The translations under genes and the position numbers were made by a program. From the NCBI GenBank assembly GCA_030038955.1, contig JASHQV010000412.1, positions 1 to 11,101 of the forward strand: a DNA stretch of 11,101 bases, given 5' to 3'. The notes under the pieces were generated by a model. The model was not told the origin of the DNA and did not search any database. It saw only the letters and a program-made list of their open reading frames with translations. The stretch comes from Solirubrobacteraceae bacterium. GTDB lineage: Bacteria; Actinomycetota; Thermoleophilia; Solirubrobacterales; Solirubrobacteraceae. Of the stretch, positions 1 to 7,347 are shown piece by piece; position 1 is the first letter of the stretch; each line of letters opens with the position of its first letter.

Positions 1-1274
1 AGCCTGCGGGTCAGCTCAACCTCCTCGTCGGTGTCCTCGGGGCGACGGTTGACCGCCACCACGCACGGCAGACCGAACTCGTGCACGATCCCGATGTGGC
101 GGCGGAGGTTCTCGGACCCCGATACGATTGCGGCCTCGCCTTGCGCACCGTCCGGCCCGAGACCGTCCGGCAGCCCGCCGTGGTGCTTGAGCGCCCGGAT
201 CGTGCAGGTCAGCACCACGCAGCTGGGCCGCAGTCCGCCGAACCGGCAGACGATGTCGAACAGCTTCTCCATCCCCAGGTCCGACCCGTACCCGGACTCG
301 GTCACGACGTACTCACCCAGACGCAGGCCCAACAGCGACGCGACCAGTGACGAGTTGCCGTGGGCGATGTTCGCGAACGGCCCGCAGTGCATCAGGCACG
401 GCTGCCCCTCGAGCGTCTGGATCAGGTTCGGCTTGATCGCGTCCTTGAGCAGCACCGCCATCGCCCCGGCCGCGCCCAGCTCCTCCGCGGATACCGGCGT
501 GCCGTCCTGGCTGTAGCCGACCGTGATCCTCCCCAGCCGCCGCCGCAGGTCCTGAAGGTCACGCGAGATCGCGGCGATCGCCATCACCTCTGAGGCCGCG
601 GTGATGTCGAACCCAGTCTCGCGCGGATAGCCGTTCGCACGTCCACCGAGCCCGATCGTGATCTGTCTGAGCGCGCGGTCGTTCATGTCGACCACGCGTC
701 GCCAGTTGATGTTGAGCACGTCTAGGCTGTGCGGGTTGCCGTGCAGGATCGAGGCGTCGAGCATCGCCGCCAACAGGTTGTTGGCGGCGCCGATCGCGTG
801 GATGTCGCCGGTGAAGTGCAGGTTCAGATCCTCCATCGGCACGACCTGCGCGAAGCCGCCGCCGGCGGCGCCGCCCTTGATTCCGAACACCGGCCCCAAC
901 GACGGCTCGCGCACGCACAGCACCGGCCGCTTGCCGATCGCCCCGAGTCCCTCGGTAAGCGACACCGAGGTGACCGTCTTGCCCTCGCCGAAGCGCGTCG
1001 GCGTCACCCCCGTGACGCAGATCAGCTTGCCCTGCGCGCCGCCCGCCAGGCGCTCGAGCGCAGTCAGGTTGATCTTCGCCTTGTAGCGGCCGTACGGCTC
1101 GAGCTCCTCGGGGAGCAGACCGGCGCTCTCGGCGATCTGCTCGATCGGCTGGAGCTCCGCCCGCTGGGCGATCTCGAGGCTGGACAAGCTACCGGCGACT
1201 GGGTGTCCGTCGCCGCCGCCGTCCGCGCGCTGCCTGGCTGCAGCGCTCACCGTGCTGCTCTCGCTCTCGCTCAT
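1..1274 (-). CDS. fhs: Formate--tetrahydrofolate ligase, C-terminus cut by window edge
   Basis: This enzyme makes 10-formyl-THF from formate, ATP and THF, reversibly, in the cytoplasm. The frame is open from an ATG at 1274 to the left edge, giving 424 residues; the family is about 555 long, so about 130 residues are missing. A family-specific P-loop variant lies at residues 91-100 with GEGKT intact at 96-100. The glycine-rich signature GIKGGAAGGG is at 131-140. The second signature, TIRALKHHGG, is at 358-367. The first 28 or so residues are a Ser/Ala/Gly-rich extension before the usual SSLEIAQRA start region, so the true start could be slightly later. GGGAG lies 4 bases and AGGAG 11 bases upstream of the ATG. 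It is the last gene seen in the sox-purU operon, 23 bases after purU, and probably processes one-carbon units from sarcosine. Confidence 0.95.
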   Translation of the reverse strand, partial: MSESESSTVSAAARQRADGGGDGHPVAGSLSSLEIAQRAELQPIEQIAESAGLLPEELEPYGRYKAKINLTALERLAGGAQGKLICVTGVTPTRFGEGKTVTSVSLTEGLGAIGKRPVLCVREPSLGPVFGIKGGAAGGGFAQVVPMEDLNLHFTGDIHAIGAANNLLAAMLDASILHGNPHSLDVLNINWRRVVDMNDRALRQITIGLGGRANGYPRETGFDITAASEVMAIAAISRDLQDLRRRLGRITVGYSQDGTPVSAEELGAAGAMAVLLKDAIKPNLIQTLEGQPCLMHCGPFANIAHGNSSLVASLLGLRLGEYVVTESGYGSDLGMEKLFDIVCRFGGLRPSCVVLTCTIRALKHHGGLPDGLGPDGAQGEAAIVSGSENLRRHIGIVHEFGLPCVVAVNRRPEDTDEEVELTRR

Positions 1275-1297
1275 CGTGCTCCCTTCTCCTCTTATCT

Positions 1298-2212
1298 CTA
1301 AAAGACGACGGTTGTGTTGCCGTGGCGCAGCACGCGGTCCTCGCAGTGCCACTCAACTGCGTGCGCAAGCACGGTCCGCTCGATGTCGGCGCCGCGGCGG
1401 ACCAGCGTGGCGATGTCGTCGCGGTGCGAGACGCGGATCACGTCCTGGTCGATGATCGGTCCCGCGTCGAGCTCCTCGGTCACGTAGTGGGCAGTCGCGC
1501 CGATCAGCTTGACCCCGCGCTCCTTGGCGCGCGCGTACGGGTCGGCGCCGGCGAACGCGGGCAGGAATGAGTGGTGGATGTTGATCACCGGCACTCCTAC
1601 GCGCCCGAGGAACTCGCCCGACAGGATCTGCATGTATCGCGCCAGCACGACCACATCGCACTGGCCGTCGAGCAGCTCCAGCAGCCGCGCCTCCGCCGCC
1701 GGCTTGTCATCCTTGGCGACCGGCACGTGGTGGTAGGGCAGCCCGAAGCGCTCGACCGCGCCACGCAGGTCATCGTGGTTGGAGCACACGGTCACGACCT
1801 CCGCCTCCAGCTCCTCGCGCTGCCAGCGCCACAGCAGATCGAGCAGGCAGTGGTCGTAGCGCGACACGAGGATCGCCAGCCGCTTGCGCTGAGCGGCGTT
1901 CCACAGCCGCCACTGCATGCCAAATCGACCGGCGACGTGCAGACCGAAGCGCTCGTCGAACCCCTTGCGCGCTGACGGTGGAAGCGTGAACTCCATCCGC
2001 AAGAAGAACGTGCCGCCCTCGGGGTCGCTCGAGTACTGAGCCGAGCTGATGATGTTGGCGCCCGACTCGAACAGAAACCCGGAGACAGCCGCAACGATCC
2101 CCGACCGGTCCGGACACGAGATCAGCAAGCGCATGATCAGAGTCGTCTGTTCGGGGCCCTGGGCGGGCGCGGGTGCGGCCCTGACCAGACGCTTGGTCGC
2201 CGGGGGGGCCAT
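1298..2212 (-). CDS. purU: Formyltetrahydrofolate deformylase
   Basis: PurU hydrolyses 10-formyl-THF to formate and THF. The 304-residue protein has an N-terminal ACT regulatory domain (about 28-105, beginning near ISCPDRSGIV) and a formyltransferase-fold catalytic domain (about 110-300). The catalytic triad is visible as Asn211 and His213 in NIHHSFLPAF and Asp249 in LDAGPIID. The His-Asp spacing of 36 equals that of the related GAR transformylases. The first 26 residues are an Ala/Pro-rich extension compared with the E. coli enzyme, so Met27 is an alternative start. I prefer ATG 2212 because it overlaps the soxB stop as TGATG and has GGTGAG 6 bases upstream. PurU genes are often found beside sarcosine and glycine-betaine catabolic genes, where they release THF when the folate pool fills with formyl groups. 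The ACT domain suggests allosteric control by a small metabolite such as glycine or methionine (inference). Confidence 0.93.
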   Translation of the reverse strand: MAPPATKRLVRAAPAPAQGPEQTTLIMRLLISCPDRSGIVAAVSGFLFESGANIISSAQYSSDPEGGTFFLRMEFTLPPSARKGFDERFGLHVAGRFGMQWRLWNAAQRKRLAILVSRYDHCLLDLLWRWQREELEAEVVTVCSNHDDLRGAVERFGLPYHHVPVAKDDKPAAEARLLELLDGQCDVVVLARYMQILSGEFLGRVGVPVINIHHSFLPAFAGADPYARAKERGVKLIGATAHYVTEELDAGPIIDQDVIRVSHRDDIATLVRRGADIERTVLAHAVEWHCEDRVLRHGNTTVVF

Positions 2213-3426
2213 CAGTGACTCACCGCCGCGGCGGCCAGCTCAGACACGAGCCGGTCCCCGTAGAAGCGCTCGAGCGCGAATGGCGCGATCAGCTCCGGGG
2301 TCTCGCCGGTCGCGACCAGCTGTGCGAGCGTCTTGCCGACGATCGGAGCAGCCTTGAACCCGTACGTGCCCCAGCCGGCCGAGATGTGGAAGTTCTCCGC
2401 CTCGGTCTTGCCGAGGATCGGGCTGTAGTCCGGGGTCAGGTCGCATAGCCCCGCCCAGCTGCGCAGGATCCTCGCGCGCTCGAGCTGCGGGAACAGCTCG
2501 AGCGCGTGCCGGCACACCTCCTGGAGGAAGTTGAGCGTGCCCTGCATCCGGTATGTCGTCCACGGCTCGATCTCCGACCCCAGCAAGAACTCCCCGCGGT
2601 CTGTCTGGCTGATGTACGTGTGCATCTGCGAGGAGACGATCACCACGTCCAGCAGCGGCTTCAGCGCCTCGGTCACGCACGCCTGCAGGATGTAGGTGGA
2701 GATCGGCAGCTCGACACCCGCCATCTCGCAGATCAGCGTGCTCCACCCAGCGGTGCAGCACAGCACCACCCCGGCCTTGATCCTGCCGCGGTTGGTGTTG
2801 ACGGCGGTGACCCGCCCGTTCGAGCGCTCCAGCCCGGTCACCTCGGTGTTCTGGTGGAGCTCGACGCCGCCGCGGTCGGCGCCGCGCGCCAACCCCCAGA
2901 CGACCGCGTCGTGGCGGATGATCCCGCCCGGCGGGTGGTACAGCGCGCCCATGATCGGATAGGTGGCGCTCCGGTCGACGCGCATCGCAGGTGCGAGCCT
3001 CCTGACCTCATCGGGATCGATCACACGCGAGTCGATCCCGCACAGACGGTTGACCTCCGCGCGATTGGCCATCACGAACATCGCGCGGTCGGAATGCGCC
3101 AACGTCAGATGGCCACACTGCGAGAACAGCAGGTTGAAGTCGAGCTCCTGAGACAGACCCTCGTACAGCTTCACGCTCTGGTCGTAGAAGCGCGCACCCT
3201 CCACGGTCTTGTAGTTCGAGCGCAGGATCGTCGTGTTGCGTCCGGCCGCGCCCGAGCCGATATACCGCTTCTCGAGCACGGCCACGTCGCGGATCCCGTG
3301 CTCCTTCTGCAGGTAGTAGGCGGCGGCTAGCCCATGCGAGCCGCCGCCGATGATGACCACGTCGTAGGAGTCCTTCAGCTCGCGCTGCGGCCTCCACATG
3401 CGACGCTTGCGGAACAGCTCACGCAC
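2212..3426 (-). CDS. soxB: Sarcosine oxidase beta subunit
   Basis: This flavoprotein subunit of heterotetrameric sarcosine oxidase carries the sarcosine-oxidising FAD and the site of the covalent FMN shared with alpha. From a GTG at 3426 the protein is 404 residues, the usual length. The FAD Rossmann motif GGGSHG is at 27-32, with the LEK acidic end of its second strand at 51-53. RHDAVVWG places His172 where known beta subunits attach FMN covalently (His173). GWGTYGFKAAP at 351-361 puts Thr354 and Lys358 at the positions I recall as functionally important in corynebacterial enzymes. The same frame stays open upstream to 3540, but that part lies inside soxG and is Arg/Ser-rich shadow sequence. 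GAGGAG about 10 bases before GTG 3426 decides the start; ATG 3399 (395 residues) is the alternative. It overlaps the soxG stop by 8 bases. The FMN-linking His is kept, so oxidase chemistry remains possible. Confidence 0.94.
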   Translation of the reverse strand: MRELFRKRRMWRPQRELKDSYDVVIIGGGSHGLAAAYYLQKEHGIRDVAVLEKRYIGSGAAGRNTTILRSNYKTVEGARFYDQSVKLYEGLSQELDFNLLFSQCGHLTLAHSDRAMFVMANRAEVNRLCGIDSRVIDPDEVRRLAPAMRVDRSATYPIMGALYHPPGGIIRHDAVVWGLARGADRGGVELHQNTEVTGLERSNGRVTAVNTNRGRIKAGVVLCCTAGWSTLICEMAGVELPISTYILQACVTEALKPLLDVVIVSSQMHTYISQTDRGEFLLGSEIEPWTTYRMQGTLNFLQEVCRHALELFPQLERARILRSWAGLCDLTPDYSPILGKTEAENFHISAGWGTYGFKAAPIVGKTLAQLVATGETPELIAPFALERFYGDRLVSELAAAAVSH

Positions 3427-4141
3427 GCGCCGGCATCTCCTCGAGCGGTGCGAGCGCGTCGAGCGCCGCCGGCGCGCCGCCCAGGTGCCGGACGGCGTCC
3501 TGCACCTGGTTCCACATGTACTCCGCCACCGCCCAGCCAAACAGCACCAGGAACCGCTGCTCGGCCTCGTGGATGACGATCCCCGGCTGCCTCGCCACCG
3601 ACCCCGGGCGCACCGCCCCGACCGGCGTCGTCTGGCCCCGCAGGTCGAGTGCGCAGAAGCGCGCGAACACCTCCTGCGCGAGCGGGCCGGCGATCGTCAG
3701 CGCCGCGAACACGGTCGTCACGTCGACGACGCTCGCGGCGCCCGAGTCGAGCCGCTCGCGCACCGCCCCGAGCCGCGCCGGCTCGCAGATCACCAGCAGA
3801 CGGCCGCCGGTCAGCGGGCACCACCAGGCATGCTCAGCCCGCGCGGCGCGACCGAGCTCGAGCTCCTGTCTGGTGGCCTCCGAGAACACCGCGCGCAGCT
3901 CTCCGGGGTCCGCCTGCAGCTCGAGCTTTGCGAGGTGCGAGCAGTCGACCCATACGGTCGCGTCGGCGACCGCGGCAGGCGCCTGCTCGGACGACCCGTA
4001 GGACACCGCCACGTTCCAGCCGTCGCGGACCTCGAGACGGGCGCCGGCGGCGAGCGCCTGGCGCTCCATCGGGCTGCGCGCGACCGGGCTGAAGCGGTCG
4101 TCGCGAACGGCCGCGTCGACCTCGAGGAACTCGAGGGTCAC
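3419..4141 (-). CDS. soxG: Sarcosine oxidase gamma subunit
   Basis: Gamma is the small non-catalytic subunit that packs against alpha in heterotetrameric sarcosine oxidase; its fold is distantly related to GcvT/YgfZ folate-binding domains. The 240-residue protein begins at GTG 4141, reads TLEFLEVD early, and contains the ARSPMERQALAAGARLEVRD segment typical of the family. Later come VVDVTTVFAALTIAGPLA and a C-terminal RFLVLFGWAVAEYMWNQV helix region. It is slightly longer than typical members (about 200). The frame stays open upstream to 4897, but that part lies antiparallel-free inside soxA in another frame and has no coherent domain. The start is fixed by a GTGA overlap with the soxA stop and by GGGGGAGG about 10 bases upstream. 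Identification rests mainly on position between soxA and soxB plus family-like motifs, since this subunit diverges fast. Confidence 0.88.
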   Translation of the reverse strand: MTLEFLEVDAAVRDDRFSPVARSPMERQALAAGARLEVRDGWNVAVSYGSSEQAPAAVADATVWVDCSHLAKLELQADPGELRAVFSEATRQELELGRAARAEHAWWCPLTGGRLLVICEPARLGAVRERLDSGAASVVDVTTVFAALTIAGPLAQEVFARFCALDLRGQTTPVGAVRPGSVARQPGIVIHEAEQRFLVLFGWAVAEYMWNQVQDAVRHLGGAPAALDALAPLEEMPARA

Positions 4142-7002
4142 GAGCGCAGCACCTCCCCCTCGGGGTCGTAGAACGGCTTCGTCTGGACCTGCGCGCCGAG
4201 CCGCCGCCCCTGGTCGGCGATCGTGATCCGCTGCCCGTCCGAGGCCAGCGCAGCCGGCACCCACGCCATCCCGATCACGTGCCCGAGCACCGGCGAGAAG
4301 CGCGAGCTGGTGACCTGGCCGGCGGGCGCATCGCTGCCATCGAGCACGACCGCGCCCTCGGTCGGCACGACCCCATCGGCCATCGTGAAGCCCACCAGCG
4401 CCGTCTCGAGCTGCTGCTCGGCGGCGTGCTCGAGTGCCCAGCGGCCGATGAAGTCGTCCTCCTTGTCGAGCTTGACGACCCACGGCATCGCGGCGCCGAA
4501 CGGGGTCGACTCCGAGTCGGTGTCCTGGCCGACGAGGATGTGCATCTTCTGCAAGCGCAGAATCCGCTGTGGCTCCAAGCCGAACGGACGGATCCCGAAC
4601 TGCTTGCCGGCCTCCAGGAGCGCGTCCCACAGATGCTCGCCATACGCGGCCGGGCAGTGGATCTCGTAGCCGAGCTCGCCGACGAACCCGATCCGCAAGA
4701 TCAGGCACGGGACCCCCGCAACCGGCGCGCGCCTGCCATCCAGGTAGGCGAACGCCTCGGCCGAGCAGTCGAGCTCGGTGAGCGCGGCGATGATCTCTCG
4801 GGCGCGCGGACCCGCGAGGTTGACCGCCGCCACCCCCTGGGTCAGGTCGGTGAGCTGCACGCGCATCCGCCAGTCGGCCAACCACCACGAGAACCACTCC
4901 TCCATCGCGCCTGCGCCGCTCGAGGTGGTGGTCACGTAGAAGCTGTCCTCGTCCAACCGGCAGATCGTGCCGTCATCGACGATCCGCCCCGCGTCGGTGT
5001 TGATCACCCCGTAGCGGATCCTTCCGGGTTTCAGGTTCGACAGCCGGTTTGGATACAGGCGGTCGAGCAGCGCGCCCGCGTCGGGGCCCTGCACGAGCAG
5101 CTTGCCGAGCGTCGAGACGTCGATCAGGCCCGCGCTCTCATGCACCGCCAAAGCCTCCGCGGCCGCGTCGCCATAGTCGTATGCGCGCCGCCAATCACCA
5201 GCCCACATCACGTTCGCGCCCAGCTCGCGATGGCGGCCGTGGATCGCCGAGCGCTTCGCCGGCTCGAACGGCGGGCCAGCTAGCACCGCCATTGGCACCG
5301 GCGTGAACGGCGGGCGCGAGGTCGTGGTGCCGACCTGCCCGAGCGGCTGGCCGAGCTCGTGCGCCATCAGCCGGACTGCCTGCAGCTGACACATCCGCCC
5401 CTGGCAGGGGCCCATCGTGACGGTCGTATAGCGCTTGCACAGCTCGATCGAGTCGAACCCCTCCTCGATGCTGTAGCGGATGTCCTTGGCGGTCACGTCC
5501 TCGCACAAGCACGCGAAGCACTTGCCGCGCTCCGCCCCCACCACCGGCGGTGGAGCCGCCACCGGTGCCCGGCGCTCGCGCGCCGACGCCATCGACCCCT
5601 GCAGCTCCCCCACCGCCCGGTGCGACGGCTCGTTGCCGAGTCCGAGCGCGTGCGCGGCCTCGAGGCCCGCGAGATCGCCCGAGCGCGAGATCGCCTCGCG
5701 GCCCTCGAAGCCGGCGACCTCGCCGGCGCCATAGACACCCGCCGGCGTCGACACGAGCGCGAACTGCCCCAGCGCCTCGTCGTAGGCGGTCGTCGCGCCC
5801 GCTTGCGCCAGCAGCGACGTGCACGGGTCAAAGCCGCCCGACACCACCACCAGATCGCACGGCAGCGTGCGCCCGCTCGCGTGATCCGCGTAGACCGGCG
5901 CCACCACCGCCTCGCTGACGCCCTTGCGCCCACGAGCCTCGACCACGGTGTGGCCTCGGAGGATCTCGAACCCGGCCCGCTCGCACTGCTCTGCCCTCGG
6001 TCCCACGGTCGTGCGAAGGTCGGCGACCGCGACGATCTCAACCCCGACGCGCGCCAGTGCGAGCGCCGCCTCGAGGCCCTGGTCCGAAGTGGTCGCGACG
6101 ACCGCGCGCGTCCCCGGCTTGACCCCGTACAGGTTCGCCAGCCGTCGCGCCCCACCCGACAGCATCACGCCCGGAAGATCGTTCCCCGCGAACACCAACG
6201 GCTGCTCGATCGTGCCGGTCGCGAACACGTGCTGGCGCGCGCGCACCTGATGCAGCGTGCTGCCCTGCCACACCGGCACGAGCCCGTCAAAGTAGCCGAG
6301 CGCGGTCGCGCCGCTGAGAATCTCGACTCCGTGCCCGATCGCCTGCTTGACGAGCGGACCAACCGACTGGTGTTGACCGTTGACGAGCGTTCGCCCGCCC
6401 GGCTCCGGCCCCTCATCGACCAGCACCACATCTGCGCCCAGCTCGGCGGCCCGCGCCGCTGCGTGCAACCCGGCGACGCCGCCGCCGACCACCAGCACGT
6501 CGGCGTGGCGGCGCCGGTACTCGGTCCGCCACTCCCGGTCGGCCTGATGTCGCGGCAGGCGCCCGAGCCCGGCCGCACCACGCAACAGCCGCTCATATAG
6601 CGGCCACAGCCGCCGTGGGCGGATGAACGTCTTGTAGTAGAAGCCCGGCGGCGTGAACGGGCCGCCGATGCGGTCGACCGCCTCCATCAAGTCGAGCTCG
6701 AGCCCCGGCCGCGCATTCAGATGCTCGACCCGCATTCCCTCGCGCACCGGCTCGGTGCACGCCCTCGCCCCGGGGGCGCCATCGACCGCCACCAGGCAGT
6801 TGGGGCACTGGCCGGCGCAACACAGCAGCCCCCGCCGACGGTGGTACTTGAAGCTGCGCGAGAACGTCCGCTGACCGGCGGCGAACAGCGCCGAGCCAAC
6901 CGTGTCCCCTTCGAAGCCCTCGACCCGCTTGCCATCGAACGTGAACGACACCGTTCGCTCGCGGGAGATGCGCTCGCCTGGCCGGGCCGGCAGACGGGTC
7001 AC
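4138..7002 (-). CDS. soxA: Sarcosine oxidase alpha subunit with two predicted [2Fe-2S] sites
   Basis: Alpha binds NAD+, shares FMN with beta and carries the THF domain that captures the methyl carbon as 5,10-methylene-THF. It is 954 residues, close to the family's 965. In order: a Fer2-like domain (about 15-95) with Cys61, Cys66, Cys69 and Cys82; a nucleotide-binding Rossmann motif VVGGGVAG at 171-178; a second dinucleotide segment near 295-330; the GAGEVAG motif near 425; a BFD-like segment with Cys498, Cys500, Cys533 and Cys538 (GPCQGRMC at 531-538); and a GcvT-type aminomethyltransferase domain (about 570-945) with GFVGELGYE at 772-780. Both cysteine sets match [2Fe-2S] ligand spacings seen in HcnA/HcnB and opine oxidase proteins; canonical SoxA, as I recall, lacks them. 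The GTG start at 7002 overlaps the soxD stop (GTGA), with GAGG 12 bases upstream. An alternative is a related amine dehydrogenase, but the soxDGB neighbours argue for sarcosine. Confidence 0.93.
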   Translation of the reverse strand: MTRLPARPGERISRERTVSFTFDGKRVEGFEGDTVGSALFAAGQRTFSRSFKYHRRRGLLCCAGQCPNCLVAVDGAPGARACTEPVREGMRVEHLNARPGLELDLMEAVDRIGGPFTPPGFYYKTFIRPRRLWPLYERLLRGAAGLGRLPRHQADREWRTEYRRRHADVLVVGGGVAGLHAAARAAELGADVVLVDEGPEPGGRTLVNGQHQSVGPLVKQAIGHGVEILSGATALGYFDGLVPVWQGSTLHQVRARQHVFATGTIEQPLVFAGNDLPGVMLSGGARRLANLYGVKPGTRAVVATTSDQGLEAALALARVGVEIVAVADLRTTVGPRAEQCERAGFEILRGHTVVEARGRKGVSEAVVAPVYADHASGRTLPCDLVVVSGGFDPCTSLLAQAGATTAYDEALGQFALVSTPAGVYGAGEVAGFEGREAISRSGDLAGLEAAHALGLGNEPSHRAVGELQGSMASARERRAPVAAPPPVVGAERGKCFACLCEDVTAKDIRYSIEEGFDSIELCKRYTTVTMGPCQGRMCQLQAVRLMAHELGQPLGQVGTTTSRPPFTPVPMAVLAGPPFEPAKRSAIHGRHRELGANVMWAGDWRRAYDYGDAAAEALAVHESAGLIDVSTLGKLLVQGPDAGALLDRLYPNRLSNLKPGRIRYGVINTDAGRIVDDGTICRLDEDSFYVTTTSSGAGAMEEWFSWWLADWRMRVQLTDLTQGVAAVNLAGPRAREIIAALTELDCSAEAFAYLDGRRAPVAGVPCLILRIGFVGELGYEIHCPAAYGEHLWDALLEAGKQFGIRPFGLEPQRILRLQKMHILVGQDTDSESTPFGAAMPWVVKLDKEDDFIGRWALEHAAEQQLETALVGFTMADGVVPTEGAVVLDGSDAPAGQVTSSRFSPVLGHVIGMAWVPAALASDGQRITIADQGRRLGAQVQTKPFYDPEGEVLRS

Positions 7003-7265
7003 GGCGCCGGCACCTCACTCGGGAGCGCCGTCCACCGTACCTCGTTGGTCGTGGTGTCGCGCTCGGCGACGAACCACTCGCGGCAGCCAGATCGGTGGAA
7101 CCACCACTCCCGCTGGAGGCCCGCGCGGTTGCGGCGGAAGTAGTTGTACTCGTTCAGCTCCCGGAACGACGGTCGTTGCCTGGGACGCGGCACGACCTCT
7201 CCCCCGTAGCCAAAGTCGGTCACCTCGCGGGCGCCACAATTCGGACAGCTCAGCACGAACGACAT
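6999..7265 (-). CDS. soxD: Sarcosine oxidase delta subunit
   Basis: Delta is the smallest subunit of heterotetrameric sarcosine oxidase, a zinc-binding protein contacting alpha. From ATG 7265 it is 88 residues, typical for the family. The zinc ligands are visible: Cys7 and Cys10 in SCPNCG, then His57 and Cys61 in FHRSGC. LNEYNYFRRNRAG and REWWFHRSGCREWF are characteristic of SoxD. The frame stays open upstream to 7424, but that extension crosses the promoter gap and the antisense side of lysR and has no family resemblance, so ATG 7265 is chosen. No convincing Shine-Dalgarno sequence lies in front, so a short or leaderless mRNA is possible. It is the first gene of the operon and its stop overlaps the soxA start as GTGA. 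In the classical corynebacterial layout soxB precedes soxD; here soxD leads. Confidence 0.93.
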   Translation of the reverse strand: MSFVLSCPNCGAREVTDFGYGGEVVPRPRQRPSFRELNEYNYFRRNRAGLQREWWFHRSGCREWFVAERDTTTNEVRWTALPSEVPAP

Positions 7266-7346
7266 GTCGCTTAGAGGCGAAGCTACTACGCGGCACTTGA
7301 TCTTGTCTAATACAGAATTGCGTGCTATTGATTCGTTTCGCGAATC
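7266..7346. promoter_or_regulatory. Divergent soxD/lysR promoter region
   Basis: These 81 bases separate two divergent start codons and must hold the promoters of both the sox operon and lysR. On the plus strand, TTGTCT (7303-7308) lies 17 bases before TATTGA (7326-7331), which would start lysR transcription around 7338. On the minus strand, TTAGAC lies 16 bases before TAGTAG, predicting a start very close to soxD ATG 7265. Neither gene has a clear Shine-Dalgarno sequence, which agrees with very short leaders. The region is visibly more AT-rich than the flanking genes. Box assignments are by eye and weak. Confidence 0.5.
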
Positions 7347-7347
7347 A
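7329..7347. promoter_or_regulatory. LysR-type operator candidate (T-N11-A dyad)
   Basis: A perfect inverted repeat, TGATTCG and CGAATCA around a 5-base centre, ends on the first base of the lysR start codon. Inside it T7332 and A7344 have the T-N11-A spacing of LysR-family binding sites, placed symmetrically about the dyad centre at 7338. It overlaps the predicted lysR transcription start, so binding would repress lysR (autoregulation, inferred), while the sox promoter lies some 50-70 bases away. A second, weaker activation half-site was not clear. Confidence 0.55.

Noticed and set aside
3427..3540. Upstream extension of the soxB frame
   Set aside because: Arg/Ser/Cys-rich sequence overlapping soxG; GTG 3426 gives the normal 404-residue beta subunit with the FMN His at 172.
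4142..4897. Upstream extension of the soxG frame
   Set aside because: It lies wholly inside soxA in another frame, is Gly/Arg-rich with no domain, and GTG 4141 with a strong ribosome binding site gives a family-length protein.
5359..6600. A 413-codon plus-strand frame opposite soxA
   Set aside because: His/Arg-rich low-complexity translation with no domain, fully antisense to well-supported soxA. The same reasoning applies to the plus-strand frames at 4279-5283 and 2506-3330.
4138..7002. Possible hydrogen cyanide synthase or opine oxidase instead of sarcosine oxidase alpha
   Set aside because: The cysteine motifs resemble HcnA/HcnB, but the C-terminal GcvT-type folate domain and the flanking soxD, soxG and soxB genes point to sarcosine oxidase.
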